Positions 15,850 to 25,042 of a DNA stretch of 34,960 bases are shown piece by piece (the stretch's first letter is position 1; each line of letters begins with the position of its first letter). A program made the translations under genes and the position numbers. The DNA lies in NCBI GenBank assembly GCA_947627365.1, contig CANQVT010000024.1, positions 1 through 34,960 of the forward strand. Reading direction: 5' to 3'. This stretch comes from an uncultured Lachnospiraceae bacterium. GTDB lineage: Bacteria > Bacillota > Clostridia > Lachnospirales > Lachnospiraceae. The notes below the pieces were generated by a model that saw nothing but the letters and a program-made list of their open reading frames with translations, had not been told where the DNA came from and searched no databases.

Positions 15850-17539
15850 GATCAGACTCTGGACCTGCCTGAAAAAATATGCGCCGCTTTTTCTGCTGAT
15901 CCTTGTGTGTGCGGCAGCGTCGGCAAGTCTGGCGGCGGTGGGACCGCTGCTGCTCGGAAACGCGACTACCGTGATCTTCGACGGGATCATGTCCAAGCTG
16001 AACGGTACGGGCAGGATGGATTTTGACGTGATTGCACGGATTTTGGGGACGGCGCTGGTATTGTATCTGACGAGCGGCCTTTTCGCGGCCGCGGGCAGCC
16101 GGTTGACCGTAGAAGCGGAGGGACGGCTGGCACACCGGTTCAGGCGCATGATGGCGGAGAAGCTTCATGTGCTTCCGGCACAGTATTATGAGGCGCATGC
16201 GGCGGGAGAAACGATGGCGCGTATGACGCAGGACGCGGAGACGGTCGGGCAGAATATCGCGCAGGGCTTTTGGCAGCTGTCGACGGCAGTGCTGACGATC
16301 CTTGGGATCGTGGCGATGATGATCTTCATCAGCCCTGTGCTTGCGGCGTGCGCGGCGCTTATCGTCCCCCTGTCCTGGGCGGCGTTGTGGCTGATGGCGC
16401 GGAAGTCGAAAAAACATGTCAGAAAGTATCAGCTGCTTCAGACACAGGCGGACGCGAGGATTGAGGAATATTATACGGGACGTGAAGTGATCAGGGCCTT
16501 TGGGCAGGAAAAGGAAGCGGCGGAGGCATTCCGGCAGAGCGGTACGCAGCTTGTCGGGGCGGCGTGGAAGGCGGATTTTTATTCCAACACGATGCCGCTG
16601 GTCATGCAGCTGTTCGGAAACGCCGGTTATGTCCTGACCGCGCTGCTTGGCGGGGTGCTGGCGTTCAGCGGCGGAATACAGGTCGGCGGGATTCAGGCGT
16701 ATATCCATTACATAAGGATTCTTGTCGATCCGATCCGGCAGACTGCGCAGTCTGTGGCGCTGCTTCAGTCCGCGTCTGCTGCTTGGGAGAGGATCCAGAC
16801 ACTCCTTGAAGAGTCGGAGGAGCAGGATCGGGAAGCCTGTGACGCGGAAGACAGAGCCGGGACGGAGGCTGAGACCGGTCGAAAAGCTTCAGGAGATCGT
16901 GCTTCGGGAGAGATTCGTTTTGAACATGTCTCATTCGGTTACGGGGAAGAATTTGTATTGCGTGATTTTTCGGCGGTGATCGCTCCGGGGCAGAAGGCGG
17001 CGCTCACAGGCGTGAGCGGCGTGGGAAAGACGACGCTTGTGAAGCTGCTGCTGCGTTTCTACGATTGCCAGGAGGGCGAGATTTATGTAAATGGCAGAGA
17101 AATCCGGACTTACGGACGCGCGGAGCTCAGGAGCAGGTTCGGGGTGGTCATGCAGGACGTCTGGCTGTTTCGCGGAACAGTGCTTGACAATATCCGTTAC
17201 GGACGGCCGGAGGCTTCTGAGGAGGAAGCGCGCCGAGCCGCGGCCGCGGCGTCGGCGGATGCTTTCATAGAAAGGCTGCCGGAGGGTTATCATACGGTGA
17301 TCGATGAAGAGCAGGGCGGACTGTCCAGAGGTCAGAAGCAGCTTCTGGCGATCGCGAGAGCTTTGCTTGCGGATCCTGAGATCCTGATCCTGGATGAGGC
17401 GACGAGTTCGGTCGACACGAAGACGGAGCGGCAGATTCAGACGGCTCTGCAGACGCTGATGAAGGGGCGCACCTGCCTGATCATTGCGCATAGGGCGACG
17501 ACGATCCTCGGCGCGGACTTGGTGTTCCGGGTGGAGTAA
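15842..17539 (+). CDS. ABC exporter half-transporter, catalytic partner
   Basis: A 565-residue half-transporter with six membrane helices (first at about 12-33) and a C-terminal nucleotide-binding domain. It has Walker A GVSGVGKTT (390-398), signature LSRGQ (494-498, a degenerate form of LSGGQ) and a canonical Walker B LILDE with Glu519. Together with the upstream subunit it gives one competent ATP site (this Walker B with the partner's LSGGQ) and one degenerate site (partner Asp642 with this LSRGQ). The start overlaps the upstream gene by 8 nt, so translation is coupled. No obvious intrinsic terminator follows. Confidence 0.92.
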   Translation: MNEIRLWTCLKKYAPLFLLILVCAAASASLAAVGPLLLGNATTVIFDGIMSKLNGTGRMDFDVIARILGTALVLYLTSGLFAAAGSRLTVEAEGRLAHRFRRMMAEKLHVLPAQYYEAHAAGETMARMTQDAETVGQNIAQGFWQLSTAVLTILGIVAMMIFISPVLAACAALIVPLSWAALWLMARKSKKHVRKYQLLQTQADARIEEYYTGREVIRAFGQEKEAAEAFRQSGTQLVGAAWKADFYSNTMPLVMQLFGNAGYVLTALLGGVLAFSGGIQVGGIQAYIHYIRILVDPIRQTAQSVALLQSASAAWERIQTLLEESEEQDREACDAEDRAGTEAETGRKASGDRASGEIRFEHVSFGYGEEFVLRDFSAVIAPGQKAALTGVSGVGKTTLVKLLLRFYDCQEGEIYVNGREIRTYGRAELRSRFGVVMQDVWLFRGTVLDNIRYGRPEASEEEARRAAAAASADAFIERLPEGYHTVIDEEQGGLSRGQKQLLAIARALLADPEILILDEATSSVDTKTERQIQTALQTLMKGRTCLIIAHRATTILGADLVFRVE

Positions 17540-17627
17540 GCCGTCGCAGCAATCGAGTCGGAGTCGAGCGTGAAACGGATGAAAATCCCGTGAAAAGAAG
17601 CTTGTGAAAGGAATCGAAATCTTGTGG

Positions 17628-17656
17628 TTGACAAATTTGTGTTTCAATGTTACATT
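17628..17656 (+). promoter_or_regulatory. leuA: leuA T-box promoter
   Basis: TTGACA (17628-17633), a 17-nt spacer and TACATT (17651-17656) give a sigma-A promoter, with a start near 17663 at the beginning of the T-box leader. Confidence 0.75.
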
Positions 17657-17662
17657 GGATTA

Positions 17663-17960
17663 CGAACATCAGAAAGAGAAATGCAAGGACGGAGAATAGT
17701 ACGCTGATTATCTTTTTTCAGAGAGACGCCGGGTGGTGCGAGGCGTTATGAGAGATGAGCGGAACTCGCTCCCGAGCGGCTGCCCGAAATCCCTCGCGGG
17801 AGAGTAGACGCAGACGGCGCCCGGCCGTTATATCGGGGAGGATATGAGATGCAGATCCGTATCCGCAGAGTGTGTGAGCGATCACGAATGAGAGTGGTAC
17901 CGCGAAAGATTCAGTAGTCTTCCGTCTCTTGGGATTTTCCCGGGAGGCGGTATTTTTTTC
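17663..17960 (+). promoter_or_regulatory. T-box leader, leucine (CUC specifier)
   Basis: The T-box core AGAGTGGTACCGCG is at 17891-17904. Stem I features are visible: AATAGTA near 17696, an AGAGAG internal bulge near 17721, and GGTGCGAGGCGT in the distal loop. GAACTCGCTCCCGAG (17763 onward) resembles the specifier loop of ilv-leu leaders, with CTC at 17765-17767 as the leucine codon. A terminator (CCGTCTCTTGGGA / TCCCGGGAGGCGG, 17922-17950) with a T-run ends the element. Uncharged tRNA-Leu should favour the antiterminator and turn leuA on. Confidence 0.88.
17922..17960 (+). terminator. Regulated terminator of the leuA T-box
   Basis: A 13-bp stem (with a few G-T pairs), a 3-nt loop, and TATTTTTTTC directly after. 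It competes with the antiterminator formed by the T-box sequence. Confidence 0.85.
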
Positions 17961-18177
17961 GCGAAAGCAATGAGCCGTGCAAAGACACTGGAGCGGGAAA
18001 TGCCTGCTTGCAGGCTATTTCACGGGACAGTGGATTTATAGGGCGAAGCAATCGCTCTCTGAAAGAGCGCGATGCCGCCCCGGCGAGGGGTCCGCGACCG
18101 AGGAAAAGCGAAGCTTTTTCGAGGTTGGGCACGGCGTAGTAACTCAGAACAAATCGTAGAAAAGGAGAGTGCAGATC
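17961..18177 (+). other. Structured spacer between T-box terminator and leuA
   Basis: This stretch of about 217 nt has no credible gene. It holds three local hairpins: 18002-18015 (GCCTG/CAGGC), 18053-18069 (CGCTCT/AGAGCG) and 18099-18123 (GAAAAGC/GCTTTTT). Such a long structured gap after a T-box is unusual and may carry a second layer of control or a processing site. Confidence 0.45.
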
Positions 18178-19851
18178 ATGATGAATTACAAAAAGTATAC
18201 GCGTCAGTATTTTATGCCGCCGACGCCGAGCATGAAGTGGGCCGAAAAGGAGTATGTGGACCATGCGCCGGTGTGGTGCAGCGTGGACCTGCGCGACGGT
18301 AATCAGGCGCTGGTCGTGCCGATGTCGCTGGAGCAGAAGGTTAAGTTTTTCAAGCTTCTGGTCGAGATCGGCTTTAAGGAGATTGAGGTCGGCTTCCCGG
18401 CGGCGTCCGACACAGAGTATCAGTTCCTGCGCAGGTTGATCGAGGACGATCTGATCCCGGACGATGTGACGGTACAGGTGCTGACGCAGGCGAGGGAGCA
18501 TATCATCCGCAAGACGTTCGAGGCGCTGAAGGGCGCGAAGAACGCGATCGTACATGTCTACAATTCCACATCCCTGGCGCAGCGCGAGCAGGTGTTCGGA
18601 AAGTCAAAGGAAGAGATACTGAAGATTGCCGTGGACGGCGCGAAGCTTCTGAAGGAGCTCACCGAGGAGGCAGGCGCGGACTATCGTTTTGAGTACAGCC
18701 CGGAGAGCTTCACGGGGACGGAGGTCGACTACGCGGTGGAGGTCTGCAACGCAGTGCTGGACGTCTGGCAGCCGAAGGCCGACCGCAAGGCGATCATCAA
18801 CCTGCCGAGCACAGTGCAGATGTCGATGCCGCATGTTTACGCGAGCCAGATCGAGTATGTGAATGAGCATCTGAAGTACCGTGAGAACGTGGTGCTCTCC
18901 CTGCATCCGCACAACGACCGCGGTTCGGGAATCTCGGATGCGGAGATGGGCATGCTCGCGGGTGCGGACCGCATCGAGGGCACGCTGTTCGGCAACGGCG
19001 AGCGGACCGGCAACGTGGATATCGTGACGCTGGCGCTGAATATGTACGCGCAGGGCGTCGATCCGGAGCTTGATTTCACGAATATGACGGACATTACCGA
19101 CAAATATGAGGAGTATACCGGAATGAAGGTGGACGAGAGAAGTCCGTACAGCGGCGCGCTCGTGTTCGCCGCGTTCTCCGGTTCGCATCAGGACGCGATC
19201 GCGAAGGGAATGAAGTACCGCGAGGAGCACAGCTGCGAGACCTGGACCGTGCCGTATCTGCCGATCGACCCGACGGATATCGGGCGTTCCTACGACGCGG
19301 ACGTCATCCGCATCAACAGCCAGTCCGGCAAGGGCGGCGTCGGCTACATTCTGGAGCAGCATTTCGGACTCAAGCTGCCGAAGAAGATGCGCGAGGCGAT
19401 GGGGTATATCGCGAAGGGCGTTTCCGACGAGCTGCACAAGGAGCTGCAGCCTGACGAGATCTTCGAGCTTTACAAGGAGAAGTTCGAGAATATTACGGAA
19501 CCGTACAAGATCGAGGAGGTTCACTTCAAGCAGCACAACGGCATCATCGCCGAGGTGACGGCGACCTACGAGGGCAAAAAGAGTGTGATCGTCGCGTCCG
19601 GCAACGGCCGTCTGAACGCGGTGAGCAACGCGATGAAGCGTCACTTCCGTCTGGAGTACGATCTCGTGACCTACGAGGAGCACGCGCTGGAGCAGAGCTC
19701 GAGCTCGCGCGCGATCGCGTACGTCGGCATCCGCGACAAGGCCGGGAAGATCCATTTCGGCTCCGGCGTGGACGTGGATATCATCAAGGCGTCGATCGAC
19801 GCGCTGCTGACCGCGATCAACCACATGACGACCGCGCACGGGAGAGAATAA
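18178..19851 (+). CDS. leuA: 2-isopropylmalate synthase
   Basis: The 557-residue enzyme condenses acetyl-CoA with 2-oxoisovalerate, the first committed step of leucine synthesis. It is the long form related to yeast and actinobacterial LeuA. The HMGL-like barrel carries CSVDLRDGNQAL (metal-binding Asp), GFPAASDTEY, and LHPHNDRGSG with the HxH-type metal ligands, then GNGERTGNVD. The C-terminal part (about 420-557) is the LeuA dimer/regulatory domain that binds leucine for feedback. I chose ATG 18178 because AAAGGAG ends 10 nt upstream; a GTG at 18169 is too close to that site. The T-box upstream reports leucyl-tRNA charging. No leuBCD genes follow. Confidence 0.95.
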   Translation: MMNYKKYTRQYFMPPTPSMKWAEKEYVDHAPVWCSVDLRDGNQALVVPMSLEQKVKFFKLLVEIGFKEIEVGFPAASDTEYQFLRRLIEDDLIPDDVTVQVLTQAREHIIRKTFEALKGAKNAIVHVYNSTSLAQREQVFGKSKEEILKIAVDGAKLLKELTEEAGADYRFEYSPESFTGTEVDYAVEVCNAVLDVWQPKADRKAIINLPSTVQMSMPHVYASQIEYVNEHLKYRENVVLSLHPHNDRGSGISDAEMGMLAGADRIEGTLFGNGERTGNVDIVTLALNMYAQGVDPELDFTNMTDITDKYEEYTGMKVDERSPYSGALVFAAFSGSHQDAIAKGMKYREEHSCETWTVPYLPIDPTDIGRSYDADVIRINSQSGKGGVGYILEQHFGLKLPKKMREAMGYIAKGVSDELHKELQPDEIFELYKEKFENITEPYKIEEVHFKQHNGIIAEVTATYEGKKSVIVASGNGRLNAVSNAMKRHFRLEYDLVTYEEHALEQSSSSRAIAYVGIRDKAGKIHFGSGVDVDIIKASIDALLTAINHMTTAHGRE

Positions 19852-19906
19852 GCGTAAGCCGGTATCGGCCGCGCAGAGATATGAAAATTGACATTCAAGC
19901 TTAAGG

Positions 19907-19961
19907 GCAGGGCATTTTCGGAAGAAATCCGCAGCGATACTCCGGAGTGCCCTGCTTTTTT
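19907..19961 (+). terminator. leuA terminator
   Basis: GCAGGGCA (19907-19914) pairs with TGCCCTGC (19948-19955), followed by TTTTTT. The loop is long and holds a secondary helix around TCCGCAG/CTCCGGA. The rest of the gap to the next gene (19962-20154) holds only a small GGAA/TTCC dyad near 19995 and the promoter listed next. Confidence 0.85.
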
Positions 19962-20016
19962 GCGCTGTCGCTGTGCCGTTTGGATGAAGGAATGGGAATA
20001 GTTCCTTTTTGGGCAA

Positions 20017-20089
20017 TGTATACAAAAGAAAGAAAAGTTTTCATGTATATCAGAATATAATTGACAACAAAATGCATTAGTTGTATACT
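20017..20089 (+). promoter_or_regulatory. Promoter and repeated TGTATAC motif of the maltose-type operon
   Basis: TTGACA (20061-20066), a 17-nt spacer and TATACT (20084-20089) form a near-consensus promoter. The palindrome-like TGTATAC occurs twice, at 20017-20023 and 20082-20088 (overlapping the -10), so it could be an operator pair; the binding protein is unknown. Confidence 0.7.
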
Positions 20090-20154
20090 GAATTACGAAA
20101 TATTGCTGCGTGTGTCGCGCGGCGAAAAATAAAAAAATACAGGAGGTAGCATTT

Positions 20155-21414
20155 ATGAAACTGAGAAAAGTAATGGCAGCAGTCCTCTCGGCAGCAATGG
20201 TAGTATCGTCCGCTATGGTCGTGAGCGCGGATGAGGGTCCGGTTACACTGACGCTCTGGGGAGCTGAGGAGGATCAGGATCTGCTGAAGGAGCTTGTGGA
20301 GGATTTCAAGGCGGCTTACCCGGATCAGGAATTCGATATCTCGATCGGCGTTGAGTCCGAGTCCACGGCGAAGGACACGATCCTGACCGACGTCGAGGCG
20401 GCGGCGGATGTGTTCGCGTTTGCGAGCGATCAGATCTATGATCTCGTAGGAGCGGGCGCTCTGGCGAATCTGGTCGAGTATGACGAGGCGTTCCAGGCGG
20501 TTGCAGGGAAGTCTATTGAAGATGTGAAGGCGGCAAACAATTCGGGTTCTGTTACGGCGGCTACTGTGGACGACGGATTTTATGCGTTCCCGTTCGCGGG
20601 CGACAACACGATCTTCCTTTACTATGATTCCTCCATCGTTTCCGATGAGGCGGCGCAGTCCTGGGATACGCTCCTTGCGGCGGCGCAGGAGGGCGGCAAG
20701 AAGGTCGGCATGACTCTGAACTCCGGCTGGCACAATGTAGGCTTCTTCTACGGCGCCGGATTCACGACGGCTCTCAACGCTGATGGAACGACCACGATCG
20801 ACTGGAACGGCACGAGCGCGGACGGATATACCGGCGTAGATGTGACGAAGGCTATGCTTGACATCGCGGCAAATCCGGCGTTTCAGGCAGTTCCGGAAGG
20901 CGACCTTTCCAACCAGATCGCGTCCGGTTCTCTTTGCGCAGCGCTTTCCGGCACATGGGATGCGACTGCGGCGCAGGAGGCGTTCGGCGAAGGCTATGCG
21001 GCGACAAAGCTTCCGACCTTTACGCTGAACGGCGAGCAGGTGCAGCAGGGTTCTGCGTTTGGCTACAAGTTCATGGGTGTAAACGCATACTCGGAGAACA
21101 TTGGCTGGGCGGCGGTTCTGGCAGAGTTCCTGACCAACGAGCAGAGCCAGGTGAAGCGTTTTGACGCACGTCAGATCGGCCCGACCAACCTTGCGGCGGC
21201 AGAGGCGGATTCCGTCAAGGCAAACGCGGCGGTAAGCGCGGCGGTAGCGCAGGCTCCTTACGGCGTGATCCAGATGGTCGGCGGAAAGTACTGGGATGCG
21301 ACGGCGAGCTTTGGCCAGAGCATTGCGGACGGCAAGATCGACGTCAACGACGACGCGGCTATTCAGGCGGCTCTCGACGAGCTGGTAGCGGGCGTTTCCG
21401 CACCGATCGAGTAA
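20155..21414 (+). CDS. Sugar ABC transporter substrate-binding protein (MalE-like), no lipobox
   Basis: This 419-residue family 1 solute-binding protein is exported by a clear signal peptide (residues 1-27, ending VVSADE). The mature part has the cluster pattern of maltose/maltodextrin binders: LTLWGAEEDQDLLKELVEDF, FAFPFAGDN-type hinge segments and FMGVNAYS. It would deliver an oligosaccharide to the two permeases downstream. AGGAGGT lies 8 nt upstream of ATG 20155. Unusually, the signal peptide has no cysteine, so the protein cannot be a classical lipoprotein. The specific sugar is not certain. Confidence 0.9.
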   Translation: MKLRKVMAAVLSAAMVVSSAMVVSADEGPVTLTLWGAEEDQDLLKELVEDFKAAYPDQEFDISIGVESESTAKDTILTDVEAAADVFAFASDQIYDLVGAGALANLVEYDEAFQAVAGKSIEDVKAANNSGSVTAATVDDGFYAFPFAGDNTIFLYYDSSIVSDEAAQSWDTLLAAAQEGGKKVGMTLNSGWHNVGFFYGAGFTTALNADGTTTIDWNGTSADGYTGVDVTKAMLDIAANPAFQAVPEGDLSNQIASGSLCAALSGTWDATAAQEAFGEGYAATKLPTFTLNGEQVQQGSAFGYKFMGVNAYSENIGWAAVLAEFLTNEQSQVKRFDARQIGPTNLAAAEADSVKANAAVSAAVAQAPYGVIQMVGGKYWDATASFGQSIADGKIDVNDDAAIQAALDELVAGVSAPIE

Positions 21415-21521
21415 TCACAGTATGCTGCATATGCGGCTTCTGTAGGATTTAACCTGTCCGGGCTGTCGCAGAATGAAAATGCGGGAGATTCCAGCGAAGG
21501 AATCTTCAACAACATTGTGCG

Positions 21522-21552
21522 GCAGCCTGACTTTTGTCAGGAGAGAGGCTGC
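21522..21552 (+). other. Hairpin between binding-protein and permease genes
   Basis: GCAGCCT (21522-21528) pairs with AGGCTGC (21546-21552), with CTGAC/GTCAG-like pairing inside. There is no T-run. Hairpins at this place in importer operons often protect the upstream message and so favour more binding protein than permease. Confidence 0.5.
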
Positions 21553-21572
21553 AATTTCTGGGAGGAGACGAT

Positions 21573-23033
21573 ATGGGCAAGAAATCCAAAAACGGGTTTA
21601 TCGCGGCGGTTGGCGGCGTTTTTGGCGCGATCGGCCGCTTTCTGGCGGATTTCGGCAGCGCGGTCGCAAAGGGCGACGCGTTTGTCAAGCTGTCTCTGCT
21701 CTGGTGGGGAGCGGGATATGCCCGCCGGAAGCAGTACGTAAAAGCGGCGATCATGACTGCGCTTGAGGCAGGACTGATCCTGTTCACGATCTTTTTCGCG
21801 CTCGATTATGTGCCGAAGTTCGGATCGCTTGGCACGGTGAAGCCGGAAAAGGTGTTCAACATGAAAACGATGAAAAACGAATGGAACGATTATGACAATT
21901 CGTTTTTGATCCTGTTGTTTTCTCTGTTCAGCTTTGTTGTCTGGGCAGCCGGTATCATTATCTGGATGAAGAATGTGGTGAATGTGTACCGCCTTCAGCT
22001 CAAGGCGGAGGCAGGCGAGCACATCAACACCTTCCGGGAAGACCTGCATTCGTATGTGGAAGAGAAGTTCCACATCACGTTGCTGACGCTTCCGGTGCTG
22101 GGGATCACGGTCTTTACGTTTGTTCCGATCCTGCTGTTGATCCTGGTCGCGTTTACGAACTATGACCAGCAGCACATGCCGCCGACAAATCTGTTCTCCT
22201 GGAACGGATTCAACAACTTCATCAGTCTGTTCGGCGGGGGCGGGATGACCATCACGTTCGGCTACGCCTTTGTGCGCGTACTGGGCTGGACGCTTGTGTG
22301 GGCTTTCTTCGCTACGTTTACGACTTACATCGGCGGTATCCTTCTGTCTATCCTGCTGAACAGTCAGAAGACCAGACTTCCGAGAATGTGGAGAACCCTG
22401 TTCATCATCACGATCGCGGTGCCGCAGTTCGTATCGCTGCTTCTGGTGAGAAACTTCTTCGCGAACGGAGGTATCGTCAACACGATCTGCGCGAACATCG
22501 GGCTGACCGGTTTTCTGCGTGATATCGGCCTGATCTCGACGAGCTACATTCCGTTTTTGTCGGCGCCGGGCTGGGCGCATGTGATGATCATTCTGATCAA
22601 TATCTGGATTGGCATCCCGTATCAGATGCTGATCGCGACGGGCGTGCTGATGAATCTTCCGTCCGATCAGGTGGAGAGCGCAAGGGTAGACGGCGCCAAA
22701 CCGTTCCAGATCTTCAAGAGCATCACGATGCCGTATATGCTCTTTGTGACGGGACCTGCGCTTGTGACGGATTTCGTCAAGAACATCAATAACTTCAATG
22801 TGATCTATCTGTTGACGGAGGGTGTCTACACGACGACAAACCAGGCGATGGCGAACTCGCAGGCAAAAGAGGTCGACCTCCTGGTGACCTGGCTGTTCAG
22901 GTTGACGCAGGACTACTACAATTACAAGATGGCGTCGACGATCGGTATCATCGTATTCATCATCTGCGCGTTGTTTACATTGTTTGCGTTTAACCGCATG
23001 ATAGGAAACGGAAGAGAGGAGGATTACCAATAA
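21573..23033 (+). CDS. Sugar ABC transporter permease, MalF-like
   Basis: This 486-residue inner-membrane permease has an extended N-terminal part: a soluble segment, two or three helices (about 55-80, 105-130) and a cytosolic linker (about 135-175). The MalF-type core follows, with the ATPase-coupling EAA loop near its end (LPSDQVESARVDGAKPFQIF). It pairs with the MalG-like permease to form the translocation path. ATG 21573 has GGAGGAGA upstream. It ends TAATG with the next gene, a one-base overlap. Confidence 0.92.
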   Translation: MGKKSKNGFIAAVGGVFGAIGRFLADFGSAVAKGDAFVKLSLLWWGAGYARRKQYVKAAIMTALEAGLILFTIFFALDYVPKFGSLGTVKPEKVFNMKTMKNEWNDYDNSFLILLFSLFSFVVWAAGIIIWMKNVVNVYRLQLKAEAGEHINTFREDLHSYVEEKFHITLLTLPVLGITVFTFVPILLLILVAFTNYDQQHMPPTNLFSWNGFNNFISLFGGGGMTITFGYAFVRVLGWTLVWAFFATFTTYIGGILLSILLNSQKTRLPRMWRTLFIITIAVPQFVSLLLVRNFFANGGIVNTICANIGLTGFLRDIGLISTSYIPFLSAPGWAHVMIILINIWIGIPYQMLIATGVLMNLPSDQVESARVDGAKPFQIFKSITMPYMLFVTGPALVTDFVKNINNFNVIYLLTEGVYTTTNQAMANSQAKEVDLLVTWLFRLTQDYYNYKMASTIGIIVFIICALFTLFAFNRMIGNGREEDYQ

Positions 23034-23887
23034 TGAGAAAGATGAAAAGTAATCGTGCCTCAAGCATTATCCTGCACAATGTATTGATCGCTTTTCTGGC
23101 GTTCGTCTGGCTGATCCCGATCATCTGGCTGGTCTGCACGTCGTTTAGCGCATATTCGGGGATGAACACCAGCACGTTCTTCCCCAGGGAATGGAGTCTG
23201 ATCCACTATCAGAAGCTGTTTCAGCCGGATACGGTGCAGCAGTTTCCGCGTTGGTTCATGAACACATTTATAGTCGCGTGTTTCACGACGGTGATCTCTA
23301 CGGCGTTCGTGTTGATGGTGGCCTACGCGACCTCCGTGATGCGCTTCCCGATGAGAAAGCCGCTGATGAACATGGGCGTGATCCTGAACCTGTTTCCGGG
23401 CATGCTTTCGATGATCGCAGTGTATTTCGTGCTGAAAACCTTCAATCTGACGAACAGCTACGCAGGTCTGATCATGGTCTATTCCGGATCAGCGGGACTC
23501 GGGTATCTGATCGCGAAAGGCTTCTTTGATACGATCCCTCGCGCGCTGTGCGAGGCGGCCCGTCTGGACGGCTGCAGCGAGGCCAGAATTTTTTCGACGA
23601 TCATCATCCCGATGAGCCGTCCGATCATCGTGTACACGGTCATCAGCAGCTTCCTCGGGCCGTGGATGGATTTCGTGTTCGCGAAGATGATCCTGAACGC
23701 AGGCATCTCCGAGAATTATACGGTTGCGGTCGGTCTGTACAAGATGCTCGATAAGAGCCTGATCAACAGCTATTTCACGATCTTCTGCTGCGGCGGCGTA
23801 CTTGTGTCGATCCCGATTTCGATCCTGTTCTTCATCATGCAGAAGTTCTATGTGGAGGGCGTGACCGGAGGCGCTGTGAAGGGCTGA
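23033..23887 (+). CDS. Sugar ABC transporter permease, MalG-like
   Basis: A 284-residue, six-helix permease partner. The EAA loop reads IPRALCEAARLDGCSEARIF (about residues 167-186), and the C-terminus FYVEGVTGGAVKG is the MalG-type end. The ATG overlaps the upstream stop by one base, with GAGGAGGA before it. No ATPase gene follows; the next gene is on the other strand 34 bp away. Confidence 0.94.
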   Translation: MRKMKSNRASSIILHNVLIAFLAFVWLIPIIWLVCTSFSAYSGMNTSTFFPREWSLIHYQKLFQPDTVQQFPRWFMNTFIVACFTTVISTAFVLMVAYATSVMRFPMRKPLMNMGVILNLFPGMLSMIAVYFVLKTFNLTNSYAGLIMVYSGSAGLGYLIAKGFFDTIPRALCEAARLDGCSEARIFSTIIIPMSRPIIVYTVISSFLGPWMDFVFAKMILNAGISENYTVAVGLYKMLDKSLINSYFTIFCCGGVLVSIPISILFFIMQKFYVEGVTGGAVKG

Positions 23888-23921
23888 TACACTCTTTTTA
23901 GAAGATCGGCTCAGGCGTTTG

Positions 23922-25016
23922 CTAGGTGCGAATGCTTTCTGTGCGGCTGTGCTGCTGGCGATATTCTTTTGGGGTCATTCCGAAATATTCTTTGAACAAT
24001 TTATAGAAATGAGTCCGGTTTGAAAAATGAAGCCGGGTAGAGATTGCTGCGATGGATCTGTCGGTTCTCGACAGATCCGCCGCGGCTTTTTTCATGCAGA
24101 ATGTCATGCCGTAATCAAACAGGCACATGCCGGAATACTTGTGGACGATGCGGTTCAGATAGTCTCCGCTGTAATTCAGGGACTTTTCCAGCTCTGCGCG
24201 TGAAATGCGCCCGTTGCGTTCTTCGAGAAGATGCGTGATCCGTGAAAACAGCAGAAAATCGCTGCTTGAATCCAGGGTCACGCGCGTACAGTGGTAGTTG
24301 GCCGGCATGGAAAGATACTGCAGTACGAAACAGATGAGGTACTTTATCTGATAGGAGGAGCCAAATTGCGGAAAGAGCAGCAGCCGGATTAACTTTTCCG
24401 CGAGGATATGCAGGTTCTGGGGATGCCGCAGATTTTGATAGGCCGGAATGAAATCGAGGTAAGCTTTCTTGCCCGGTTTTTCGAGGTCAGACTGGATAAA
24501 ATCATACAATTCACTGTTTAGGATTTCCTTCTCAACCTTAAAATATGAGCTCTGGACGGAACGGAAAAGCTCGTCTATAAAATCCAGCGACAGACCAATA
24601 AAAAGTACTGAGGCCTCGGAATTGAAATCTTCAGTATGTGCCAGACTGCGGTTGAGCAGACAACAGGCGCCGGTGTGATAAAGATATTCTCTGCCCTCAA
24701 TCTTCTGTGTAATGCTTCCCTTTAAGACCAGCATCAGTTCAAAATAATCGTGGATATGCGTAGCGTATTTCAGAAACAGCCGATGATGCGCTTCAAACGT
24801 ATCCTGATAGATGAATGACTCATCGGCAGACAGCGTAACGATATTGATATAATCAGACGGTGCTTTTCCGCTGCAGTATTCCAGTGTGACCAGAAACGGC
24901 GCCTTGATCTGATAGAAAGAGTCGGACTGGCTGGAGACATTATGTACATTGAGCACGGCATTTGCCGCATTGAAAGCGGATGCCCCGGGCATGCCGGTAT
25001 AAATTGATTTTTCCAT
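23922..25016 (-). CDS. AraC-family transcriptional regulator
   Basis: A 364-residue regulator with a cupin-like N-terminal sensing domain (HIHDYFELMLVLKG near residue 90) and a C-terminal AraC double helix-turn-helix (about 258-358). The second helix region has the family pattern IAAISTRLHFSNRTHFYKLFKEYFGMTPKEYR in pieces. It is divergent from the GH53 operon across 195 bp and likely senses the imported sugar and activates that operon. The start at 25016 has GGAGG 8 nt upstream. Its codons look more AT-rich than the flanking genes by eye. Confidence 0.92.
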   Translation of the reverse strand: MEKSIYTGMPGASAFNAANAVLNVHNVSSQSDSFYQIKAPFLVTLEYCSGKAPSDYINIVTLSADESFIYQDTFEAHHRLFLKYATHIHDYFELMLVLKGSITQKIEGREYLYHTGACCLLNRSLAHTEDFNSEASVLFIGLSLDFIDELFRSVQSSYFKVEKEILNSELYDFIQSDLEKPGKKAYLDFIPAYQNLRHPQNLHILAEKLIRLLLFPQFGSSYQIKYLICFVLQYLSMPANYHCTRVTLDSSSDFLLFSRITHLLEERNGRISRAELEKSLNYSGDYLNRIVHKYSGMCLFDYGMTFCMKKAAADLSRTDRSIAAISTRLHFSNRTHFYKLFKEYFGMTPKEYRQQHSRTESIRT

Positions 25017-25042
25017 TGAAATCCTCCCTGACCATACAATCC

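Noticed and set aside
18604-20025. Long open frame on the minus strand opposite leuA
   Set aside because: Composition shows the same antisense shadow effect; leuA on the plus strand is certain.
21537-23063. Open frame of 508 codons on the minus strand opposite the MalF-like permease
   Set aside because: Its translation is a charged, low-complexity Arg/His/Gln/Asp string, as expected from the complement of membrane-protein codons.
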